A stretch of 64,000 bases of DNA from the NCBI GenBank assembly GCA_015501585.1, contig JADNRY010000203.1:46252-110251 (forward strand), in the 5' to 3' direction. A program made the translations under genes and the position numbers. The notes under the pieces were generated by a model. That model was given only the letters and a program-made list of their open reading frames with translations. It ran no database searches and was not told the DNA's origin. The stretch is from Rhodocollybia butyracea. Lineage: Eukaryota; Basidiomycota; Agaricomycetes; Agaricales; Omphalotaceae. Below, in pieces: positions 23,058-35,631 of this stretch (position 1 is the first letter of the stretch; each line of letters begins with the position of its first letter).

Positions 23058-24475
23058 TCAGATTTGAAAATATTTTTCAGGGAAACAGTGAAAAAAGAAA
23101 CTCACAGGCTTCTTGGCAGACATCGTGAGCAACCCTGCTCGTTGACATCGCGGAAAAGATTTCCGCGCCTCGTCGCTGTATTCCAAGGCTGCCGTCAAAT
23201 GAACCCTCTTCAGCGCAGTAAATCTGTCCGATGAGGTGAGAAGACCGTCTAGAGCCGATGAGTGAGACGGGCTTGATTCTGCTACTCGACGCGATGTGTT
23301 GTCCATAATGATGTCTAAACAATATAAGGAGCCGCCGGGTATCGTCGTGAGGAAAGTCAAAGACTCTTCTCCAACCCAAATCGTATTGTCGTGGTATTGC
23401 CTTATAAAACCAACGAGCTCCAATCGTTGAAGGCCAGTACTTTTGACTAGCGCGCCTGATTGAGCAAAATCATCTACAGCGTGGTTTAGAGCGTTTCAGA
23501 GATATCACAACCAAAGATTCAGAATACGTCTTACGGATATCATGGGGTGTGACGAATCGGACACGAAAGTTCCTCAATGAGGCTCCGAGAAGATGAAGGT
23601 AGCTGGTTAGCGACGACAGATCTGATGTGGGAACACTATCTAAGCGAATCGTTTGAAGGGACGTGAATGTGACCGCAGAGAGCCAAGTCCAGAAACCGGA
23701 AGTGGGAAGCTGCAAGGGAGCATGTTCTGTTGAGAAAACACGCCACGACCTCGAAGGGGCACACAATTGTAAATCAAGGTCTTCGTCGTCAATATCGACA
23801 TGGGATGGTAAGTAGTCAAGCTTTTCCAACGCTGGAAAGAGACAAATACTATCCAAGATGTTTTGGAAAGGCTGCAATGGGATATTGCTCAGGTCAAGGC
23901 TTTTGATCTGGGAGAGGAATCCGGATGCAGCGCAGAAGGTGTTCCAAGCCTTGGTCTCGAAAACATCGTCCCAGTCGACCGATTCCACCTCCAAATGTAC
24001 CACCGATACGAACTCATCGAGGTGTCGAGCCAAGGGCATTAACCATTCAACATCGTAACCATCGGCAAGTTCGTCCAGAAATCCACCGTTGAGAGCTAGA
24101 TGGCGAACATATCGAGGACAGGGATGGAACATGCACTGGGTGTCATCGAATTCATCGATGACGCTCCAGATAAATGTATCGTAGACATGATAGCGGCAAA
24201 AGTCGCCCCATCCTCGACATGCGCGAAGGCACGACATCAAGGCGTCCTTGTCGTCGTGTAGGTAGTCCATGATAATATTCCAGAGCTCTGCGGGAAGCCC
24301 ACAAGGAAGGCAGGTATAGTGTTTCGGGGGGTCGAGTGCTAGTAAGTGCTGATTTCTGGCATCGAGTGTGCTTAACTAGTGACACAGAAGTCATTAGATT
24401 TCTTTTCACAGTGAAATTAGTAGAAAATTATACTCCAAGAATTCCGGGAATAGTCGATGTAGTTGGGGTATCCAT
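23058..24475 (-). CDS. F-box protein
   Basis: This is probably a substrate adaptor of an SCF ubiquitin ligase, inferred from the F-box only. Three exons (24475-24434, 24375-23535, 23473-23058) give 432 residues. The start exon was chosen because its splice to 24375 continues directly into LSTLDARNQHLLALDPP. The F-box core is GLPAELWNIIMDYL at about residues 35-50. The rest contains leucine-rich stretches such as SLDLSNIPL and TIRLDSVP, in the manner of agaricomycete F-box proteins with degenerate LRRs. The substrate cannot be predicted. Confidence 0.8.
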
Positions 24476-25722
24476 GATATGCGTACAACCGTGGTGTCTA
24501 GTTCGATGTAATCGGATTCGAGCGAGCAAGGGGATGAGAGAACGTACCTGTCTTTTCTATCCAAATAATTTTACAGCTAGATCGTGCACTGGGAACTTGT
24601 TTGTGAAGATTGCATGTCAGTAGAGCGGGAAATTCAGCTTACAAGGACTTGAAAACCGGGCGCGCTGTCTAGGTATATGCAATAGAGAAATAATAAAAAG
24701 AGTTGGGAGACTTGAAGAGGCCTTTTATCGCTCCGTCGAATACAAGAAAATATAGTAAGTACAAGGAGCGAAGTTGGAAATTCGTCAGAAATTCACAAGA
24801 CCCCATCCGTATTTGTAAATCGCGCACGGACCCTCGCTTTTGGCGTCTTTAAGCGCCCATTAGCGCTTTTCCCTCCTAGACTGAACTTAAATATTGATCG
24901 CTAGCCAGGAGGAAGGATAGGGTTCTAGTAGCAAACTTGAGGGCGAAAGTTTCAATACATCAGGTCTCTGACTTGAGTGCTTGAACACACTACCGCACTA
25001 CATACACCTTGAAGTTCTGTAGGGCTCAGTGGCTCAGCGGCACAAAGGATCTCTTATTTAAGTTCAAGGCGACAAGGTTGAATATATTCCCCCACAACTT
25101 CAAATACAAAATGCTTCGTCTGCTTCTTGATACTGGCATTACGGCTCGAAAACAATCAATCAGTACGTTTGAAAGTGCAAAGGGAGTCATTGATAGAATA
25201 GGAATTAAAATAGATGTAATGAATTGTCCTGAATGAAGTGGCACTCTTAGTGTATCCACGACAACCCTACCTTGAAATCCCTTGCGGAATTGTTATAATA
25301 AAAAGCAACCAAGGCATAAGACATGATCAACAACCGATCGAGCATTGATGGAGATGAAGATGTAAGGCCGCCAAGTTGCAACAACATTGGGGGATTCGAT
25401 AGAGCAACATCGAGGAATAGCATATGCTTGACCAAAGTGTGAAAGGAGACAGTCAAGTTCAAGACCTTGCACGGGTAGGTACACTTCAACTCGAGAGTCA
25501 GTCCCAGATCCAGGACGCTCAGGCTACCAAAAAGTTGAGCCCAAAAAACAAGTCCTGGTTGATGAAGATATACTATGTCGAATGCACTAGTGGAAAGAGC
25601 ACCGATTTGAAGAAATTTACCGAGCGACATGTCGATAGTAAGCCTTTTCGCAGGTGGGCACTCGTCAACGTTCGAGTTACTTCTATTAGAAGAACGAACG
25701 TTTTATATGGTACATACTGATT
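24476..25722. other. Intergenic region, no confident gene
   Basis: There is a 127-codon minus-strand open frame at 25247-25630, but I do not recognise it and it has no splice or domain support. The rest contains the promoter side of the F-box gene and the 3' flank of the eIF2-alpha gene. Confidence 0.35.
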
Positions 25723-27052
25723 CTATTCTTCTTCGTCTTCGTCTCCAGATACCTCGGCATTTTCTTGGCCAGCTTTCGCCATAAGTTGAGCCAGATCTTG
25801 TTCATCGGTATCCGATACGGCTTTGGGCTAAAATCGGTTACAAATGGTTACAAAATGGGAAGTTCAAAAAAGCGCAAAGAACGTACCTTCATTTTAACGA
25901 CTAGAGAGCCACCTTGGTCTTCAATTGTGCTTTGGATTGATTCGATGGCACGTTCCAGGCGATCAACGGCAGCATACTGGGGTCATCGTCAGTTATAAGT
26001 AAATCATAGAACTCAGGGCTCGGACCTTGTCTGTTGCGTTTGTGCTGAGCACATATAACGGAGGGGCGACAAGTTTTACTTTGATAGGCACAGCTTCACT
26101 GCTCTCCTTCTCTCCGGCCCTCAAGGCTTTTTTAATGGCGTCGATACCTGCTGGAGTATAGCAAGTCACCTCGATATCTGCACGAAGCTTTATCGGCTGA
26201 GGAGTGAGACGACGAGCGATTGTTGCCATTAGTAGTGCTTTGATCGACGGTGAGATAGTGGTTGTTGGTAATGCGGCAAAAACAGTGTCTGGCTCACTGA
26301 ACGGTGTAAGATTGGAAAGAGTTGGTATCATGATTTTTTTTGTGAAAACTCACGTCAGTGCCAGTTTGAACGCATCGTAAGGATGGCCATATATTTTTCC
26401 AAGAGGCCAAGCAATCTGCTCGTATAACATTTCCAGTCGTTCTTCCTCATTCCCTGTTGATACGGGGAGCTCCTCCGCGCCATCGTCATCATGAACAGCC
26501 TGACGAGCTGCTCGGCGTGCCCTCTTGCTGTCTTTGTCTCCATTTTCTACGATAGGCGCTGCTTCGACAACTTTGTGTTCAGTATCCGTGGATGGGATTT
26601 TTGAGGCAACATGTCGGAGGATCGATGCGACAGTTTTTGACTTCATGTATCGCTCTTCGCATTTCGTGATATCTTCAGGAGATACTCGTCTTTTTGATAA
26701 GTCGATATAGCCTGGTCTCCGTGATCAGACAGATCGAAGCGTAAAAACACAAGAGGATAAGTGCCTTTTTCCTTATCGACACGCAACACAACTACAACTT
26801 CGTTTCGGCCCACTCGGATAAGCTTCTGGACAGATCTTATACGCCTTCTGGATAGTTCCGAAAGCAGAATCATTCCTTCGGTGTTGTCGTATTCTAACTG
26901 TGGGTATTTAAGGCAAAGGCTGTTGACAAATCTCAAGGCAATAGTTGAGATTTACTTACAAGTTTCACATAGGCACCCATTTCTGCTATCTGACGAACTT
27001 GCACCATGACAAGTTCGTCAACTTCCGGGTATTTTTGCTCGTAATAACGCAT
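25723..27052 (-). CDS. SUI2: Eukaryotic translation initiation factor 2 subunit alpha
   Basis: This is the alpha subunit of eIF2, which brings initiator Met-tRNA to the ribosome; its phosphorylation shuts down general translation. Six exons (27052-26960, 26897-26765, 26711-26354, 26296-26026, 25976-25887, 25827-25723) join to 349 residues. The S1 domain begins [20 protein letters not shown]. The regulatory site is in [11 protein letters not shown], where Ser47 corresponds to the classical Ser51. The C-terminus is acidic (GDEDEEE). The second intron needs a GC-AG donor (AAAG|GCAC) to give [13 protein letters not shown]. All other introns are GT-AG. No frame break is present. Confidence 0.95.
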
Positions 27053-28798
27053 TGTTGGTTCAGGAGTTAGCAAAACGAGTCAGAGAAGAGATGAGTTATG
27101 TAAAGTTGGCAGCGCGCCGGCGCTTACACAGCTTTCACGCCGACGTCTTCTGCATCTGGTTTCTCCATCTCGTTTATCTGCAACTCATTTTATTCCACTT
27201 AGCGTTAAACAAAATATCTACCTCTTCTATCTGCCATTCGAGCACTCTTTTGGAGTCGAATGCACACAGGGAATATGAAGTATATATGTAGTGTACATTG
27301 TACAAGCGAATTCATACCAAGAACTGCTGAGCAGTGAGCGATGCCCATGGGACTCAAAAGTTCTGATTCAAGGGGTGCCGGTGAATAACAGAAGGACACT
27401 TATGAATATGCTCAAATTATTTCTGGGTGGAATTCCGCGATGCCTGTCGCTTCGTGTTGCGCTTCATGCTCGAAAAGACGATTCTGCTCCTCGAGTCTTG
27501 ATCGGTGGGAGATTAGCAACCGAATGGGAAGATTGCACAATAACCCATCCAAAAAACATATGATTCAATAAAGGGTAAACGACGTTTCTGGGTGGCTTGG
27601 GGGACCAAACCTCTCATTCAGTAACTGTGGTACCTGGCACGGAGAGAGACCATTCCCAGTGAAGGCCAGCGCGTGGGGAGGTTTTCCCGACTCCCCCACT
27701 AGCCACATCTTCATAGTACTCACTGCCTCTTTTGCGTATATCGAACAGACACAGAGATTATTCATTTGCCACACCGTGTATATCGAACTTTTTCGAACGT
27801 GCTTTCGGGAAACAGCCTCCGACTTAGGTACGATAAAAGATCAAAAACTTCTAGTGGACATGCTTACAGTTTAACGTGCGTTATGTGGACTCCATCTGTG
27901 GTTAATTATACAAGGATGGTGAACTAGGAACTGCGGATTGTTCGTAGGGGATGAGACGGCTTAAATCAAAATAAAATTTAACTATAGAGTTCAAATGACA
28001 ATCGAGCGTACCGCGTATCGCCTTGGTTTATTATGCTCGTTCGGAGGCTCGAAGTCGGAGGTGTCACTGAGTGCAGTCTTACCGCTGCCAAACCAACAGT
28101 TTAGCATCGGATCGATCACCCCCCCTCCGAGCGATGCAGGACCAAACCCACTAGCACAGGCCCACAGTTTGGAGCAGTAATCCAAATGATCATGGGGGCT
28201 TTTGCGGAGCGTGTGGACTTGAGTGCATATGGTGCAAAAGAATGTTAAGTCGACATAGCAATGAGGAAGATAAAGGACGATAATCACCGCACAGGCAGGA
28301 GTCCAGATAATATCTTGCTTGACGTTTGCTCGCGATGGGTCCACAGATGAACATTTGAGCTCTCTCTCGATACCTTCTAGGTTCTGATCGGATGTCGTTT
28401 GTTGAAACATCTAACTTTTGGGTACCATGGAGGCTGATGGCCACATCCACTTGTCTTTACGCCACATTCATATTGTTCATCGAGGGGCCATATTTGGGTC
28501 CTTTACATGGTTCATTTGTGTGGGACACTGTATCACGATAGTGGAGGGGTGACAATTTGAGCCTGAGTCTGTATTTGCTCCTCAATTTTTACAATATGAA
28601 GTGTGGATTCATCTCGTCCTTGATTCCTCAGTTTAGATATACGTACGTACTTTTGTGACATCGTCTTTTTACCCGTCAATGACAGGAGCCATCAGAGAAC
28701 TTGATTTTCACAAAGAAAAAATGTAGACAAAGTATTTTCTGCATATAGTGATACTCTCGACCCCAGGATGGAGTCATGTCTGTACTTAACCAACAATA
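27053..28798. other. Intergenic region, no confident gene
   Basis: About 1.7 kb. A 139-codon minus-strand frame at 27991-28410 and several shorter ones show no family motif. No repeat or RNA gene was recognised. Confidence 0.35.
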
Positions 28799-31110
28799 TT
28801 AGTTGATTTTCCACGCACTTTTGATCAGATCTGCAGCTCTCTCGGCTACTATGTACACAGGTACCTGTGTATGAGCGGCAGGGAGTCTGGGCTATGAGAA
28901 GAACCCAGTGAGAACAGTAGAATAATTTTTGAATACTTGAAATACACACGAATATTGAGGCGTCAACTATCCTCAGTCCCCTGAGACCTTTAACAAGGAG
29001 ATCAGGGTCCACCACTCCGTACGCCGCATTCTTCGAAGACATCGCTGCGGTTCCGGCAGGATGATTCTCTGTGGCAGCATTTTCACGAACATACTCATCG
29101 AGTTCCTCATCCGTCGTAGCGTTAGTTGGCGGAGCCAGAATGTAACCATCCCAGCTTTGCGCAGCCAAGAATCTTTTTGTAGCTCGAAACGCTTCGCGAA
29201 CCGTAAAGCGATCGAAATCCGTAGAGAACAGATTGGGATTGATGAGCGGATAGTCAAGCGGATTGCTGGTGTTTAGTGTAATAGACCCTCTTGACGTTGG
29301 AGAGGCAACGGATGTACTAAACGCCAGGAAGTTGCCGGTAGCGGGTGGGGTAGGAGATAGGATGCCGTTCTGCCAAGAATAAAAGGTTAGTGGCACAAGC
29401 TTTTTTCTAGTCTTCCCAGGTACGCACGATTAAGATCAGCTCATAATGGGAGGTATTTGGTCCCGCAGCAGGATCTGGTACCTGTTGAAAGATGGACGCG
29501 TTGTCCGGGAGACGGAGCCATCCAATGAATGACAAGGGAGGATCAACTAGAGGACCCATCTTTATATTTTCCCATTCCGATATCACATCCGCAAGTAGAG
29601 TTGCATTTCGGGCGATTGTTTCAAATGTATCCGTAGAATTGACTAACCATTCGTTACGCACAATAGGCTGTTCAGAGAGATTTTTGCCTACTGAAGGCAG
29701 GTGATGAATTGTCTCTATCCCGAAGGAAGAAAGGACTTCAGAGTCGCCGACTAAAATACGTTAAGGTCAGCCATATAGACGAGACTCTAATCTAGACAAC
29801 TTACTGCCGGAGTGCATCAAAATGTGAGGGGTCATGATACTTCCAGCGGAAAGGATAACCTCCTTCGACGCAGAGACAGTATGTTTCGTATCTATGATCA
29901 ATTAGCCTGTGGTCGATGATATTGAACAACTTTTACGCACTTCCAGCATCTTGTGTAAACTCTACACTGCGGAAGCTTAGTCGTTCCGTTTCAAGCATCC
30001 GTAATACACGAGTATTCAGTAATACATGAAGATTTGGCCTTGAAATGAATTGAGGGCCAAGGTATGACGCTCCCGCGCTGGACCGCGTTCCATCGCCAAT
30101 CGTAGCTTGCACCCAACCTGTTTGTGTCAGAAAACAAGGTGTCAAAAAACTCGGATGGCGGAGCTCACCAATCCCCAGCTGGAATCCTGAGTTCATGTCC
30201 AGATTGAAAGGAAACTCCTCGCTCAGTTCAGATAGCGTTTGTATCGTTCGATTATCGATTCCATTTGAGAACCCTTGTAGGCTGACCGAAACTACACCAT
30301 CGAAGCTGTGGACGCTGGGATCAAACTGACCAGTAGTGTTGTGGTGATCCGCCGGTGCTGTAAAACGTTCATTCTGAATGAAAGCGGTTCCGGTCAGAGT
30401 TTCAGAAAATAGACCGAGCTCGCTTTGCCTACCCTTCGTATGTACTTTTGTACGTTGTTCCATGACCATCCTTCATCATCGGTTATGGCTGCCCAACTGT
30501 CCCAGTCCTCGGAGGTGCCTCTAGTATACACCATCTGGTCTAGAATCAAAATCAGCCCTCGATCCTTTTTGATTTTTTAAAAACTTACTGATACCGGTCG
30601 ACCCTCCGAGTATGAAGCCTCGAGCAACGGCTAGTGTTCTGTTATTCAGAGCACTCTGAGGCGTAGCTTGAGGAACACGGTGAGGACTGTTTCGTCTTCA
30701 CACGATTGACAGAAATGGAACATACAGGTAAAATTCCAATCCCAAGGACTCGGAGTGAGAAAGCTCATTAATCCTGGAATAGCAGAGTCAAGGACCCCCT
30801 CGTTCCTATCCGGGTCCATCCTAACGTTAATGTATGTGGTGTATACGTGCAAGGGTCGACCTACGATCCGCCTGCTTCGATTAAAAGGACATGGACATCC
30901 GGATCCTCTGTCAAACGGTTCGCAATGGCGCTTCCTCCTGCACCACCTACAGAAACTTGAGATTAGAATAGGGCTGCAAATCGATACAGTAAACCAACCT
31001 CCGATGACCACAAAATCGAACGATCGATGGGCCAAGCCATCCAAGTCAGTGATTACGCTCAAGACCTGGGGTGCCCATAGAACCAGAGCTAGCGAAAGAA
31101 AGAGCAGCAT
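28799..31110 (-). CDS. Secreted GMC oxidoreductase, aryl-alcohol oxidase type
   Basis: This is an FAD-dependent alcohol oxidase of the GMC family. Secreted members supply hydrogen peroxide for lignocellulose decay. Eleven exons (31110-30999, 30946-30865, 30820-30726, 30666-30589, 30539-30433, 30373-30169, 30117-29941, 29891-29805, 29750-29428, 29369-28950, 28891-28799) join to 592 residues. A signal peptide (MLLFLSLALVLWAPQVLSV) starts the protein. The dinucleotide-binding motif VIGGGAGGSAIANRL follows, then the GMC signature around GGSTGINQMVYTRG. The two active-site histidines are His525 (ENHPAGTAAM) and His569 (AAHTQVPVYIV), 44 residues apart as in aryl-alcohol oxidase. All introns are GT-AG and the frame is intact. 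Substrate preference cannot be read from the sequence. Confidence 0.9.
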
Positions 31111-32114
31111 CGAAAAAAAGGCAGAAAAATCCGACTAGCGTCGTGGAGCAGGTTGCGCTGCGGTCTTAAGAATCTAAACGGAACGGAAGACATAAATCCT
31201 ATCGGATCGCCGCAAAGGCGATTTTCTAAGAAGCACAGTCGCGTGAAATGCTCTGGAGGATGAGCAATGAGGACCGACACTGAACACTATCATACGACCG
31301 ATCCACATGACCTATTTCTGGGGGGCAGAATGTATTTTTATATATGAGGCGTATCTCCGTGTCCAAGATAGGTTCCACTGCATTTCTGAGAGCAAAAGAA
31401 CAGAAAGGGCTGTCATCTGCTCTACACGTTGTCATTATCCAGCGGTTTGGTCTGTGGAAAAGCCTGGGGATTCAGAAACAGATATCAGAGGTTTTGAGTG
31501 AGATCATGCCTCGAGGCTCGCTTTGCAAATTTCAGGAAAAACAGAATGTAGAGTCCAAACACCATCGAAGACATCAATGTCCTTGACGACTCAGCGACGT
31601 ATTGGGCCCGAAGTCACGATGACCCAATCAGAAATCTGTATAGATACCCGTAGAAAGCGGGACGATGGGGGTGAATAAACGTATTGCTTGTAACTGGTGC
31701 TTTGGCATCTTCAAATTTTAAATCTGGGCTCGGGTGAAGCAAAATCTATCAAAGATGGATTATCGACAAGTGGAAGCAACCACGACGCTTCAACAGAGAT
31801 TAACCGATCGTTCTGAACCGGACCAAAGAGATCTACGTCGCAGAAAAAGATAGTAGATACAGTACTTACTTCAGTACATCAGGTAATGAATTTGTGTCTC
31901 GGACCAGCTGGAAAAATTGATGCATCAAAAAAACGATGATCGATGAGGTCCCGTAAGTACAGCTTTGATCAGTTGTTCTGTTCAGAACTTTGTTATGACT
32001 TTCTTCAGTGCACTGGAGAGTCTGAGTCAATAAAAAGTAAGATGTGGAATATCTCTTTGATTAATTGAAGAGAACTTGAGAAATCTGCTTCTGCACATGC
32101 AAAATCAGAAACTA
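31111..32114. other. Intergenic region, no confident gene
   Basis: One kilobase between the GMC start codon and the LysM gene stop codon. It probably holds the GMC promoter. No conserved ORF, repeat or RNA gene is visible. Confidence 0.35.
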
Positions 32115-33190
32115 TTACCTCCAGAACCGCTTGAAAGTCTGTTCCTTTCCGTAATTTGGGTGACTCGAAGACTGCCCTACTCTGTTTTGGCTAGCCTCCC
32201 ACTCATCATCGTCTAGATATTTATCCAATGCCAACATCTCTAAATCTGAAGATGGACTTAATTTCATCCCAGGGACTGAACCCGTCTCCTTCCGCTTCAG
32301 CTCAAATTCTTGAGAATCTGCATCTTCTGCAAGAGCAACATATGCCTTTGCTACTCTCCAATCTACTTCTTTGGTCATAGTTTGTAAACGCTTTTCCGCA
32401 CGTTCACGGGTTCGTCTCACCGCTCTTAGTTTCTCTTGTATATTCTCGGAGGATTCAAGTAAGCTGTTTCCATCTTTGTCTGTGACTCGGGCAGAGAAAG
32501 GAAGGTCTAGGAAGGTTCGTGTATGGAGGAGATGGGGAGTTGTGGTCAACGTGCTTGGAGGAAGTTTGTTTAAACGACAAAGCTCTCGACCCTAGAAATC
32601 AGTAGTTATTACATGTGAAACAAAGCGAAATTGGAACACACATCGACTCCGAAACGAAAAGCAATTCCGAGACATGTGTCTCCTCGTTGAATGTAGTATT
32701 TATGTGGAGTTACGGGATTATTCTCCTTCAGAAGGTTTTGTTTACCATTTCCTTCTTGATCTACCGGGGGCGCAGGCAAAGAAGCAGTCTGTTGGAGATA
32801 AGGTGGTGGAGGAGCGCTTTTTGAACCCAGATCTTCCTCTTCATCTTCATCGCTACCAAGGACAAAAGTGTCTTCGTCACGCACAGCACCGTCAATGTTA
32901 ACCTTATCAAGTGGGATGAGCGGGTTTCCTCCAGAATTGCGCAATCCAACGGCTTGTACACCCCCGAGGCAAGCTAGGCACGGATTATATTGTGCAAGAC
33001 GGCGATTTTTCGAGATACACGAATCACCTGTTTTGATATTAGTGAATAAGCTAAGAGCCGGATGAAAGGCCAAATACATACATATAGGTCGCGCGCAGCA
33101 CTGCGTCGTAAAAACGACTCGAGATTCAGACTGAGGAGGAAACGAAGAGGAGCACGCCAGGCAAAGAGAAGTAATAGAAATGATGGTCAT
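32115..33190 (-). CDS. LysM-domain protein with N-terminal zinc-ribbon/RING-like cysteines
   Basis: Three exons (33190-33082, 33027-32642, 32591-32115) give 323 residues. The N-terminus has paired cysteines (CLAC, CCARPICDSC, CLACLGG) that suggest a zinc-binding fold. An acidic, proline-containing linker follows. A single LysM lies at about 145-190, with YYIQRGDTCLGIAFRFGV then GRELCRLNKLPP, and its middle is interrupted by the second intron. The C-terminal third is charged and helical. No signal peptide is evident, so it resembles intracellular LysM proteins rather than secreted chitin-binding effectors. Function is unknown. Confidence 0.75.
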
Positions 33191-33284
33191 AATGAAAGCT
33201 ACGTTTAAGTGCTGACGCCATCAGAAAGTCAGGTGGATAGGTTTGCTGAACGTTGCAACTTGAACCGCCATCTTGTCCGGCTAC

Positions 33285-35146
33285 ATGTCATCTCCACCGG
33301 CGTCGGATCCTCACATCGTCTCTCTGGTCTTGCAATCCAAGAAGGCTCTTCAGAACGGCGAACAGCTTTGCCTCAAAGCCAATGAACTTTCTACCGCTTC
33401 GGCACAGGCATCTATTGATGTGCTCATATTAGACTCCAAAGTCAGATGGATAACTGACAACGTTCTCGAGCAACTAAAGGTACATTAATTGTAGTTTATG
33501 CTGTTAACAATGATCTTATGTTCCGTCAGTTGGCTTCAAGTGTCGCTAAGAGCATTGAAGAGAAACGTGCCAAGTTGAATAGGCAAGTACAGGTAAACTG
33601 TACACGCCATCTGATATAGTAGCATCGCTTACCCCTGGAACTTATGCACTCGTAGGACTGGGATAACATGCGAACTAAACACACGAATGCATTAGACAAG
33701 ATATTGGATGAACTAGGCTCTCAACGCGTCCCACCAGATTTTCATCAGACCTCTGCTGCCTCGTCCATCTTCGGTAGTCAGGATTCCGATGACGAGAATG
33801 GCCCAAAGCAGTCTAATGGTCATTTCACGCTTTCTCAGAGTCCATCTGATACAATCCAAGTACCAAAACCAAAGCTGCAGACCGACAGAAGCAACTGGAA
33901 AACGTTACGTGATTTTGTGGACGATCAGGCAATAGAAGATATATTTGAAGACATGGAAGAGCAACGAATGGTTGTTGAGGTATGCCGGGCCGTAGTTACA
34001 TGATTCTTGCTCTGAGCTTGGTATATTGCTAGGACAGCATTATTAGGACGGACGAGTACCCAGAAAAATTGATTGCTGCCATCGACTCAATTCGCGATTA
34101 TCTACCTGAAGCAATATCCCCTCCGCCTATCGAGCAACTGATTACTTCACAGGACTCCGCCAAAGTCGGCATGGCAAGTCATCTCGAAAGCCTCGCGGCC
34201 CATTATGATCAGATGGTAAATGCGATGCGAGAAAGCGAGGCCGGTGATGCGTTTAGTGAAGACGATCTACAAGGTGCATTGTGTTTGATGCATGATGTCC
34301 TGCACTCCTGACCCTGTTCAGATATGAACCGTGATACGGAAGAGTTACCGTCTATCTTGGCAGAGTTGGAAGAAAATCTTGCTTCCGTCATTGCGATACG
34401 GTAAGTATGTGTATCATGTAGGTGATAGGAGCTTATCCCCTTCTGCCAGTGAACAGCTTTCTCAGATCCGTGACAACAACCAGGAACACCTTAAGAGGTT
34501 GTCCAATGTGCTCGACGAATTAGATGAACTCGGCGACATCATGATGGAGATGCTACAAACTCAAGAAACGGTGGAGGTCTGTTGCTATTGTTTAACGTTG
34601 TGCTGTGTGCCGACATTGCTTTAGTCCGAATGCGAAGACCGGTTTTCCGAGATGCAGAGGCATTTACTTACCATCGAAGATCTGCATCAACGCTTTATAT
34701 CTTATCAAACCGCCTTTCAAAAACTTATTCTTGAGATAGCTCGGCGGCGAGTGTACAAGGAGGCTGCGGAAAATATTGTCCGAGGCATGATGGACCAATT
34801 AATTGCCATGACTGAGGGTTTGTGTTCTTCTAAATGTTGTGACAATGGAGCTTATATGCGCCACAGAAGAACGACAAGTTCGCGAACATTTTAACAACGA
34901 ACACGGAGCTCATCTCCCTGAAGATCTTTGTCTTTGTATCAGCAACGTTCCGACAAAATGGGAAATTCTACCATGGAATGGAGAAGTTCTAGAAACTTTG
35001 CCGGAGATCCCTAGTGATATGCTTCCTGTAAGTTTTTTCTGAGGAACCACCTAGCGATTCGCTAACGCCAATGCTTTGTTAAGACGAAAGATCAGATACA
35101 TCGGACAGAGCCGGTCGCACCTGTGAACTGTACAGAGAGTCTATGA
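33285..35146 (+). CDS. ATG17: Autophagy scaffold protein Atg17
   Basis: Atg17 is a long coiled-coil scaffold of the Atg1 kinase complex at the site of autophagosome formation. Nine exons (33285-33479, 33530-33592, 33656-33979, 34033-34273, 34322-34400, 34450-34576, 34625-34817, 34867-35027, 35084-35146) join to 481 residues with all junctions in frame. Family-like blocks include DFVDDQAIEDIFEDMEEQR, SHLESLAAHYDQMVNAMR and DMNRDTEELPSILAELEENL. The protein is nearly all charged helix. I chose the ATG at 33285 because no in-frame ATG precedes it. The gap to the divergent LysM gene is 94 bp. Confidence 0.88.
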
Positions 35147-35631
35147 TTGACATCTACATACTTAGGAATGATCTACATGAGCTGTTGTATGTACATTCGT
35201 TTACAAAACGCGCGCTATTTCTTACCTTTTTGGATGTGGATGGCGCGATTACATTGCTCGAAGCGATGTCAAACTGAGGAAACACAAACATGTATGAGGG
35301 CATGGAGACTACTTTTTTTTTTTGGCTGCGCAAGTTCTCCTAAATTTTATATGCAGCTCCATACCTAGGAAAAACCTAGGAGGAGACAGGATCTGATCTT
35401 TGATTGCCTTGTTGCCTCCCCTTTACTAAATGGTTTGGTATCCGGGTACCAGTGATTCGAGTACTTGGAGGCCGCGCTTGTTACACTCTTATTTAAAGTC
35501 TCCATTGTAATCGATCACTGCGGCCTGAAACGGTCTTGTCGTCTCTTTGACCGTCAGGCTGATACACTATTAGCCTTCTTTTTTTTTTCCAGCTCAGAGC
35601 TTTCCCAGTCTACGATTGACGGTAAACAGCT
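35147..35631. other. Intergenic region, Atg17 to GATA gene
   Basis: It holds the 3' flank of Atg17 and the upstream region of the GATA-finger gene. Long T-runs occur at about 35308-35320 and 35578-35589. No further gene is seen. Confidence 0.4.

Noticed and set aside
25247..25630. 127-codon minus-strand open frame near the eIF2-alpha gene
   Set aside because: Not recognisable, no supporting introns or motifs; could be chance.
27991..28410. 139-codon minus-strand open frame
   Set aside because: No domain, no splice continuity and no conserved-looking motif; AT/GC pattern gives no support for coding.
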